NCBI GenBank assembly: GCA_020404895.1
Contig: JADBWK010000050.1
Span: forward strand, 16,806 to 80,805
Length of the DNA: 64,000 bases
Origin: Pseudanabaena sp. M085S1SP2A07QC
GTDB lineage: Bacteria > Cyanobacteriota > Cyanobacteriia > Pseudanabaenales > Pseudanabaenaceae
Reading direction: 5' to 3'
Part shown: positions 7,748 through 15,500 of the stretch, in pieces
Layout: every line of letters begins with the position of its first letter
Position numbering within the stretch: the stretch's first letter is position 1
The notes under the pieces: generated by a model
What the model was told of the DNA's origin: nothing
The model's database searches: none
The model's input: only the letters and a program-made list of their open reading frames with translations
Translations under genes and position numbers: made by a program

Positions 7748-9400
7748 TTTAGTGCGATTTGCGGCGACCCAACCTGCGATCGGTGCAGAAATTTGCAGCC
7801 AGCCTTGCTTTTCGCTCTGTACAGTAATTTGTGTGCCATTGTCCAGCTTACCAACGATCGCAAAATCTACCCCCGCATCTTCACGTACATTAATAGGCGG
7901 GTTGGGATCAGAAATTAAACGTTTAGTGTAGTCACATAGAGATTTGGAAATATTGCTAGGATTGGATTGCAGCGTATTAGAGTTTCGATCAAAACGATCT
8001 TGAAAATCACGAAGGTATTGCACATTTTTTATTTCCGTTGTGGTTAGTAGATCCTCTGGAAATTTATCAGGCTCATAGATGGGTTTATACCAAGGTTGCA
8101 TATTGAAATATGACTGCAATTCAGGATCTTTGAAACGGCGACCATAACGAGCAAAAACTTCATTCCGCATGATATCTAACTCAAAAGCACTCTTATTCGC
8201 TAAATCTTGATCGCCGATCGCGCGTTCTGAGAGAAAGAGATATTTGGGGCTAGGTAAACCAGCACTAATACTTATTTCATTCTTGTTTAGTTCATTTTTG
8301 ATTGTGGGCGATGGACGGAGCCAAAACCACATGACAATACCCATGACTGCGATCGCTGACACGATCCCCACCGCGATCATCATCAAGGGATTTTTATAAC
8401 TGAGTCGCCTATGATCCATTGCCGATACTTTTGAGGAAACCGCTGTGGCAACATCATCATTTGGAGTAAAAGCTGTAACTAACCCTTGAAAATTAGCCTG
8501 CACCGTCCTAGACAAAATTGTGGGTGCGATCGGCGGCACTAATTTCCGTAAATCTGTCAATACAACTTCGGCAGACTGATAGCGATCGCGAAAGTCATAC
8601 TTAACTAACTTATCGATGATTGTTGCTAATTCATCGCTGACATTGGCACGATATTTCAATGCTGCATGGTTAGGAGAAGTTCGCCAAGCCAATTCACCCG
8701 TTTCTAGATTTTCAGACAATAAGTTTGGGGCAACTCCTGTCAATCCTTGAACTGCGATCGCCCCAACAGCGTAAAGATCACTACAGGGTCTAGGCTTGCC
8801 GATCGCTTGCTCATTGGGCATATAACCATCAGTACCAATCGCGACCGTAGAGCCAATAGCAGAAACAACGGCAGTTCCCACTTGCTTCACAGCCCCAAAA
8901 TCGATCAGTACTAATTTGCCATCAGTACGCCGCCTCATCAAGTTAGCAGGTTTAATATCCCGATGGATTGCCCCCTGTTGATGCACAAAAACGAGGGTTT
9001 CTAGTACATCAATCAAAAAAGCGATCGCCTGAGCTTCATTCATCCGTCCCACTGGATAGCCATCAGCAGATCGCTCGATAGAGATGATTTCGTTAGTAAG
9101 CTCGTAGCCATCAATTAGCTCTTGTACCAAATAAAACTGACGATCTTCTTCAAAATGCGCTAACAAACGGGGAATGCAATCGTGGCTACCAAGCTTATGT
9201 AAAACCCTTGCCTCAGTCTCAAATAAACGACTAGCAATTTCCAATACAAAAGTATCGCTAGATGTAGGTTGTAGTCGTTTGACCACACATTTCTGATGGT
9301 CTGGCAACTGCAAATCTTCAGCCAAAAAAGTCTCTCCAAAGCCCCCATTGCCAAGAGCTTGGATGATTTGATATCTCCCACTAATCACTTTGCCGATCAT
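7733..9400 (-). CDS. Serine/threonine protein kinase with YARHG and SH3 domains
   Basis: A membrane-spanning Hanks-type kinase, 555 residues from the ATG at 9400. The kinase domain (about 10-275) shows the glycine loop GNGGFGETF (17-25), the ATP lysine in VVKRL, catalytic HRDIKPANL and metal-binding DFGAV. A membrane helix follows (MMIAVGIVSAIAVMGIVMWF, about 340-360). Next comes a YARHG domain (SAFELDIMRNEVFARYGRRF, then YFNMQPWYKP) and last an SH3-type domain (INVREDAG to GWVAANRT). The extracytoplasmic YARHG and SH3 parts suggest sensing at the cell wall. An in-frame ATG 13 codons upstream lies inside a hairpin arm and is a poor start. It shares orientation with the GAF/Hpt gene 49 bases upstream. 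Confidence 0.9.
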   Translation of the reverse strand: MIGKVISGRYQIIQALGNGGFGETFLAEDLQLPDHQKCVVKRLQPTSSDTFVLEIASRLFETEARVLHKLGSHDCIPRLLAHFEEDRQFYLVQELIDGYELTNEIISIERSADGYPVGRMNEAQAIAFLIDVLETLVFVHQQGAIHRDIKPANLMRRRTDGKLVLIDFGAVKQVGTAVVSAIGSTVAIGTDGYMPNEQAIGKPRPCSDLYAVGAIAVQGLTGVAPNLLSENLETGELAWRTSPNHAALKYRANVSDELATIIDKLVKYDFRDRYQSAEVVLTDLRKLVPPIAPTILSRTVQANFQGLVTAFTPNDDVATAVSSKVSAMDHRRLSYKNPLMMIAVGIVSAIAVMGIVMWFWLRPSPTIKNELNKNEISISAGLPSPKYLFLSERAIGDQDLANKSAFELDIMRNEVFARYGRRFKDPELQSYFNMQPWYKPIYEPDKFPEDLLTTTEIKNVQYLRDFQDRFDRNSNTLQSNPSNISKSLCDYTKRLISDPNPPINVREDAGVDFAIVGKLDNGTQITVQSEKQGWLQISAPIAGWVAANRTKPMCL

Positions 9401-9418
9401 GTGCAGGTAAACCAATTT

Positions 9419-9449
9419 AAGTAGAGGAGTGCGACGCACTCCTCTACTT
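9419..9449. repeat. Hairpin between GAF/Hpt and kinase genes
   Basis: Fifteen-base perfect arms (AAGTAGAGGAGTGCG and complement) with a single-base loop, between two minus-strand genes. It may attenuate read-through into the kinase gene. Confidence 0.6.
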
Positions 9450-11458
9450 TATAACGCATAGCGCGATCGCGCTATGCGTAATGCATCAGTTGCTCTCTGC
9501 GCCTCGATCGCTACTTGTGATAAGCAAGCATAAATTAACACAACATAATTTGCCCTTATAGCCAATTCAAGTTGACGACATTGATATGAAAGTGTCAACG
9601 CACCTATATAGTCGCTGCTTGAGCGTAATGTATTTAAGGCCTGTAATAGTCTTGCCCGATCATCAACAGCCAAAGCCCTGTCGATTGATTGAACTAGCAG
9701 AGGTGTCTCTTCTAAGTACGAGTCAATCACATTTAACAAAAACTCAGTTGCTTTAAGATCATTACCCGCGATCTCCAAAATCGTTTCCATGAACTGTGGT
9801 TCGATTGCAGGCTCTTCATCTTCTTCATTATTATGCGAAAAATATATAGTTGTATCGACACCAGTCTGAGACTCATCCATCGACTCAACTACAGACTCCT
9901 TGGTTTCAGATTCTAAGACTTCTTGTTGAATAATTTCTGGTGCGGGTATTGCTGGTTCCTGAAATTGGATTTCAGACAAGAAATCTATCTTGCTAGTCTC
10001 TGGTTCCAACTCTTCATCTGCACAAGACTCGGATTCTTCTATCTCAGCTAATTCTGGAGTGGCTAATTCTGGAGTGGCTATCTCTTGCTCAGATTCTTGT
10101 GATTCTACATCTTCATCCTCAGATGATTCTGATTCGATTTTTCCAGATATAGAACTTTCAGATTCAGACAATTCTAATATAATAGTCTCTGGAAGAATCA
10201 CCTCAGTCTCAGATCCAGAATTCTCTAATGATTTATCTTGGTCTGATTTATCTTGGTCTGATTCGTCTGGTGCAGAAGCAATGTCTGAAATTACCTTAAG
10301 ATTATCAGGCATAATTACATAGGAGATGTCCTCTCTCGTGAAACTTATCGCAGGCTCATCTAATAGCTCTGTCTCATCAGACTCCATTCCTTCATCTGTA
10401 TCTGAGATGGGAGGTATAGAATCTGGGACTAAAAAGAGAGGAGGCAATCCATTCCGCGAAATCAAGTCATCTCTATAGTTGGTAGTTTCTTTGGCGTTAC
10501 TAACTATTGTTTCTAATTCACTCTCTTCTACATCTGTATCTTCATCAAGCGAAATGACCTCTATCTCTAAATCATCAGATTCCAAATCTTTCTTTAAGAC
10601 ATTATTTTTCTTCTCTCCAAACACATTTTGATTGATTGGATTGATGGTTTGAGCATCAATGGTTTGATCATCAGTCGAATTAGGAGATTTTTCAGCCAGC
10701 TCCGCAACTGTTTGTTGTAAATTATCTAATTCAATCTGTAAAGTCTGTAAATCATTAGTAAGCTCTTGAGATTGCTGGCGCAAATTAGTTAAGGAAATGG
10801 CAATACCAATCTGTGCAGCAATCAATGATAGAGAAATGCGATCGCTTTCTGACCAACTGTGATACACACTCCCATGAAAAGCAACTAGAGTACCCCAAAC
10901 ATCTTGTCCTGCATAGATCTTATTTGCAGCATAGGATGAAATGCCGATTTGTTCGAGCAGCGTCACAATATGGGACGACAGGCTAGAAGTCCGAATACTG
11001 TCGATGGTTTGAGCTGATTGTTCGGGATCAGTTGACTCGATCATGTGCCGAGCTAGTGAAAGCTGTCTTTCGGGCATATCGGCAAGAGATGTCAACCCTG
11101 AAGCGATCGCATCAGTGGTAAACTCCCCCCGCCCATCAGGATAACAGCGAAAAATTGCAACGCGATCCACTTGGAGTAATTTCTGTGCTACTTGCACAGC
11201 TATTTGTAAAACTAGCTCTAAAGATGGCGATCGCTGAATAGCATCAGCAAGTTGGGCAATTGCTTTTTCCCTAGCAATAATGTTGCTAAAAATATCCGTT
11301 TTTGAGTCTGATGACTGGGCGGCGATCAGTTTTTCATAACGCTCTTCCCATCTCATTTGGTGGACGCGCTCCTGCTGCACCAAAATAGCTTTGAGGTGTT
11401 CATAGGCAGCGCGATCGCGGCATAGATGGCGGACTTGATCTAAGAGGGTAGAATCCAT
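9449..11458 (-). CDS. GAF domain protein with acidic linker and degenerate Hpt domain
   Basis: A 669-residue signalling protein. A GAF domain (about 60-215, LELVLQIAVQVAQKLLQVDRVAIFRC to ISLSLIAAQIGIAISL) is followed by a coiled segment. A very acidic Ser/Glu/Asp linker of nearly 300 residues has small internal repeats (DQDKSDQDKS, ATPELATPELA). The C-terminal helical bundle (about 565-665) resembles an Hpt phosphotransfer domain. The motif expected to read A-H-x-L-K-S-S-S reads LNTLRSSSDYIGA, so the phosphoacceptor His is Asn. Phosphotransfer is therefore not expected, and the domain may only bind. It lies upstream of the kinase, and a shared function is plausible. Confidence 0.75.
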   Translation of the reverse strand: MDSTLLDQVRHLCRDRAAYEHLKAILVQQERVHQMRWEERYEKLIAAQSSDSKTDIFSNIIAREKAIAQLADAIQRSPSLELVLQIAVQVAQKLLQVDRVAIFRCYPDGRGEFTTDAIASGLTSLADMPERQLSLARHMIESTDPEQSAQTIDSIRTSSLSSHIVTLLEQIGISSYAANKIYAGQDVWGTLVAFHGSVYHSWSESDRISLSLIAAQIGIAISLTNLRQQSQELTNDLQTLQIELDNLQQTVAELAEKSPNSTDDQTIDAQTINPINQNVFGEKKNNVLKKDLESDDLEIEVISLDEDTDVEESELETIVSNAKETTNYRDDLISRNGLPPLFLVPDSIPPISDTDEGMESDETELLDEPAISFTREDISYVIMPDNLKVISDIASAPDESDQDKSDQDKSLENSGSETEVILPETIILELSESESSISGKIESESSEDEDVESQESEQEIATPELATPELAEIEESESCADEELEPETSKIDFLSEIQFQEPAIPAPEIIQQEVLESETKESVVESMDESQTGVDTTIYFSHNNEEDEEPAIEPQFMETILEIAGNDLKATEFLLNVIDSYLEETPLLVQSIDRALAVDDRARLLQALNTLRSSSDYIGALTLSYQCRQLELAIRANYVVLIYACLSQVAIEAQRATDALRIARSRYAL
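9454..9479. repeat. 26-bp perfect palindrome centred on a HIP1 site, inside the GAF/Hpt gene
   Basis: ACGCATAGCGCGA and its exact complement meet with no loop, centred on GCGATCGC. It encodes the last residues of the GAF/Hpt protein (Arg-Tyr-Ala-Leu region) and sits five bases from another hairpin. Confidence 0.75.
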
Positions 11459-11590
11459 GGGTAAGAACGACTATCCCCGAATATTTTCTAGTTTTGCTTA
11501 GACAGGGAGTTACTCTATCTAGACTATGGATTTTAGTGGACTTGTTTTGCCGATCGCATGAGACACAAAGCGTAACTTTGAGCGCAACTT

Positions 11591-11639
11591 TTGTTTTACA
11601 ATGAGGGCTCGTTTCGCGAACCCTCATTGTAAAAACAAG
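11591..11639. repeat. Hairpin upstream of the GAF gene and the 11736 gene
   Basis: Arms TTGTTTTACAATGAGGG.. and complement around a CGTTTCGCG-type centre. It lies between the divergent GAF/Hpt gene and the gene at 11736, so it is not downstream of any gene and is unlikely to be a simple terminator. Confidence 0.6.
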
Positions 11640-11656
11640 TTAAGATCGTTATCAAA

Positions 11657-11711
11657 CTATAAATAATTTGGAAAAGCCTAGTAAAACAAGACTTTTCCAA
11701 ATTATTTATAG
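11657..11711. repeat. 20-bp inverted repeat just upstream of a start codon
   Basis: Perfect arms CTATAAATAATTTGGAAAAG and complement with a 15-base spacer end 24 bases before ATG 11736. It could be an operator or an RNA structure in the 5' leader. The arms do not match the other repeats in the window. Confidence 0.6.
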
Positions 11712-11735
11712 ATAAACTAAATTAAGTTAAAAAAT

Positions 11736-12386
11736 ATGGCCCGCTATACCCTTGCACAGAGTCCCGAAGTTGTCTTAACCGTTGCTGGCAAAGATTCGCC
11801 AAAAGCACGGGAAAAGGCGATGGCAGAGCTAATGGAACTAATGGACTCAGGCAAACTCGATACTGATCTTGCCGATGGCTTTAGTCCCGATCAATTTATA
11901 GAAGTGAGAGAACTTTCCATGTCTGAAGATCGCGAAGATCCCATTACACAAGCCGTGCAAGTTTTAAACAACCTCGCAACGTTAAAAATCAAAGTCCAAG
12001 AGTTGCGCTCTGATGCGATGCAGGTGCGATCGCAAATCGATATTTTGTTTAGTGATGAACTTGTATCTGAGGAGCAAATTAACAGTATTAAGGAAGGTTT
12101 TAAAACTCTTAAAAGTTTTGCCCAGCTTAATATGAAATTTCTCGATGCGCGATCACAAGCTGAAAATGCTCGTCAAGTCCTTGATGAAGCTCTGAAGTCA
12201 CCCAATTCAGAGGTTAAACCTCCTGTAGAAAGTGTAATTAGTACTGAGGTAGAGACTGTTGAAGTTACTAATGTTGCTGCTGAACCTGTTGAAGCTGTAA
12301 CTAATACTGATGGAGAGGAAACTGTAACCACAATTGAGGATGCGATCATTGAAGTTCCTGTGAGCAAATCTACCAAAAAGAAATAA
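11736..12386 (+). CDS. Conserved-looking hypothetical protein with C-terminal acidic tail
   Basis: A 216-residue soluble protein that I cannot assign with confidence. The first 60 residues (MARYTLAQSPEVVLTVAGKD, then KAMAELMELMDSGKL and FSPDQFIEVRE) look folded and resemble proteins seen across cyanobacteria. Residues 70-150 are helical and probably coiled. The last 60 are acidic and Val/Thr/Glu-rich and end in KSTKKK. No signal peptide or membrane segment is seen. It is bounded by an upstream inverted repeat and a downstream terminator, so it is a single-gene unit. Confidence 0.7.
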   Translation: MARYTLAQSPEVVLTVAGKDSPKAREKAMAELMELMDSGKLDTDLADGFSPDQFIEVRELSMSEDREDPITQAVQVLNNLATLKIKVQELRSDAMQVRSQIDILFSDELVSEEQINSIKEGFKTLKSFAQLNMKFLDARSQAENARQVLDEALKSPNSEVKPPVESVISTEVETVEVTNVAAEPVEAVTNTDGEETVTTIEDAIIEVPVSKSTKKK

Positions 12387-12387
12387 C

Positions 12388-12420
12388 ACAAAAAGGCAAC
12401 GCGGAGCGTTGCCTTTTTGT
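12388..12420 (+). terminator. Intrinsic terminator of the 11736 gene
   Basis: Perfect 15-bp stem ACAAAAAGGCAACGC / GCGTTGCCTTTTTGT with a GGA loop, starting two bases after the stop codon and including a T-run. Confidence 0.75.
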
Positions 12421-12546
12421 TGAGGCTGTCAAGGAAACTGTGTAAAGGCTAGAAACTAGATGTGGAGGCGATCTTCCAAGAAAGGGATAATGTTCACCCA
12501 AATGACTACGCCAAGACTTGGAGATTGACGAATGAACTTAAGTTGA

Positions 12547-15500
12547 TTAAAAGCGATTTTCGTATTCGATCGAGATACCTGTGTTGCTATTTGTGCCGTA
12601 ATTACCGCGCAATAAAATATTTGGATCAACACGATAGCGAACTGAGAAATTGGTTGGTTGCGTAGAATCATTAATAATTCGTTGTAGAGCGATTGAGAAG
12701 CTGTTACTCACATCGATCGCAGCTTCAGCTGACAGCCCCAAAGTGCCTGTGCCACTACCTTGAGTCTTCGTAGTCACAGGGCTAAGATTAAATTCCGCTA
12801 TATTAAGAGCATCGCCAATCGAATCTTGGAGGAAGGTTAGAACTGTGCTACCCGCAAAACTTGCCAGTGCTGAAGAAGGGTCAGAGCCACCTTGTTGTTG
12901 GAGAATACCTCCACCAATCAGTGCAATGATTTCGGCTTGACTGCGAGGTGGACTGCTGGAAAGACGAATATCTGGTACAAGCGCTGTGCCTGTTACACTG
13001 GCTTGGACTCGTAAAGTACGCTGTGCTCCCAGATTGCTCACAGGGACTTCATTTGGACGGAACAGATCGTTAGGGCGGTTAGAGCTGATCGGTACACGAG
13101 TAATCTCTGCTACGGCTCCAGTAACGCGAACATTTAGAGATGGATTGAGTCCTTGGGAAGGTTTAAATTCTGCAAAGTTTTCGTAGGCTCGATCAAGACG
13201 GAATCTTGTCGAAATTGCATTAAACTGTCCACGAGATATATTAATACGACCTTCTGGCTGTGGATTTGATAGGGTTCCATTTACGATCAATGTTCCTTCA
13301 CTTAAGAAGTTGAATAATGGGAAGCGCGTTACCTGCATATTTTGCAATTTAACGGCAAGGCGATCAAAAGCAACCTCTACTGAGTTAGTAGTATCATTCG
13401 CTAGTTGGGTATTATTAGCCGCTTCATCACCGATCACAAATCGACCATCGCCCAAGGCAACTTCACCTGTGAGCACTGGCGCTAATAGAGAACCCCGCAC
13501 GATCACACGAGTATTAAAATTATCAGAACTAATATCTCGAATATTCAGCTTAAGCTTATCCGCATTGATCGCAAGGGCTTGTTGATATTCTGGACTATCA
13601 ACTGCTAAAAGATTCCCATTACTAATGGGAAGAATACCAGTGAGAGCAAGTTTGCCTTCGCTAAAGTTGCTAGTGATATTACTGATCAAGCGATCGCGAG
13701 TAAAGTCAACCGTACCTTGAACCTGCGTAAAATCTCCTGGCAAGCCTGCAACCTTGACCTTGGCGTTATCAATCACCATCTTGCCAGCGATTTTAGGGTC
13801 TCTAAAGGTTCCATTTGCTCTGATGTTAATACTGCCCTTGCCATCCACCCAGCGCACAGGTTGATTAAAAATATTGATGAAATTAATCCCTTCATCTTTA
13901 ACATCGAGCTTAACGTCAAAGATGCCAAAAATACCAAAATTACCCGAAGCTACTACTGAATCTTTGCCTGCGGTTTTCATATTGGCATTGAAATTGATAT
14001 TTAACTTGTCATAGTTAAACTTTATGGCAATGAAATCGAGTGCTTGACGATTAACAGAACCATCAGTCAAACTCAAATTCCCAACCACTTTAGTGTCAAG
14101 AATTGTAGTCCCAGTAATCGATAGATCGCCGTTGACTTTACCTGTCAAACCAAAGGGAATTGCACTAAAAAATGGTAATGGACGAAGCGACTCGATCGGG
14201 AAATCCTTGAGTTCAATTTTGCCGCTTTGTTCGCGAATACCCAGCAATGGGTTGGAGGATGGAATAAGTCTAATACTAGCGTTAGTAACCCGTCCATAGC
14301 TTTTGTCAGACTGAAAATTTGCCTTAGCAAGCGCAAATACACCATTAAAATATTTACCTTCTAGTTGGATATCGTCAACAGCAAATTTCCCATATTCAAA
14401 TTTTTTGCCAACTAGATCAAAACCTAAGCGAATACCACTAGTTTTATTCAGTCCAAAGGTGATTTTTCCTTTGATGTCACCACGAAAATCTGTGAGTGGT
14501 GGCAGATTGAAATTGCGAGCCGAGGTAACCGTTTCTTGCTGTTCTTGTCGCAGTTCAATTTGGGTGAGATATTGTAATTGTTTATATAAAGGTTCTCCTA
14601 GTAATTTAATTGCTTCTAATGGTTGCAATGCAGAAGCTCTATTTTTAGTAAAGGTAATTCCTTGAGTAACATCAGCGATATTCGCCCATTGGAGGGTGGC
14701 AAATACGTCCTGTATTCGACCTTGGGCTATTTCGACAGCACCTGCAATTGGGTCATCAATGAAGGGATTGTAGGTTAGACGGAACTTGTACTCATTGCTA
14801 AGTTCTCCCTGACGGACGATTAAACTACCGTCTTTGATATCAAAAACTCCGTTGGCGTAAGAAACTTTGGCGATCGCACGTTCCGCAACCACTCTGCCAA
14901 ACCGAGGTCGCTCAACTGTAATATCACCAATCGCAGTGGGATTATTTGTAAAATCAACGATGAGATTACTGGACAGCTTGCCACTCACATCGTTTTGCCC
15001 AGCCAGAGAAGCCGCCAGAGCAAGAGGAATGTTTTTAACAGCAACTTGTAAACGTCGAGGGTTATTCTCAAAACGCCTACCTGTCGCTGTAGATTCTCCC
15101 AAATTCACCGTGAAATCGATGGGGAGGAATGCATTATCTAACCGAGCAGCAAAGCGATCGCGCTTTCCGCGCAAATCAACATTTAAGCCTTGATTGCCAT
15201 CAAAATTGAGCTTCCCTTCCAAACGTGGATCAAATGCTAACTTATCAACTCTTAGTCCCGCTAGAAGTAGATCGCCTGTTGCTTGAATAACGCTGCCAAT
15301 CCCATTCAAAGCTCCGTTAAAAGTGAGCTTATCAAGTTCTATTTGATTAACCTTTAAGCTGGCTACGCGCAGGTTCCCCACTAGTCTTGGAGCTGCCAAA
15401 TCACCATTAATTGAGCCATCAAAATCTAGTTCACCGCGTGATGGAGGCACAATTCCTTGCTTAGCGAAGCTAGAACCTAAAGAAGCTAGATCGACATTAT

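Noticed and set aside
9401..9439. Longer N-terminus for the Ser/Thr kinase
   Set aside because: The extra 13 residues come from a hairpin arm and precede the usual start of the kinase domain; ATG 9400 is a better start.
9990..10322. A Ser/Asp-rich 110-codon plus-strand frame
   Set aside because: It is the antisense of the acidic repeat linker in the GAF/Hpt gene; low complexity explains its openness.
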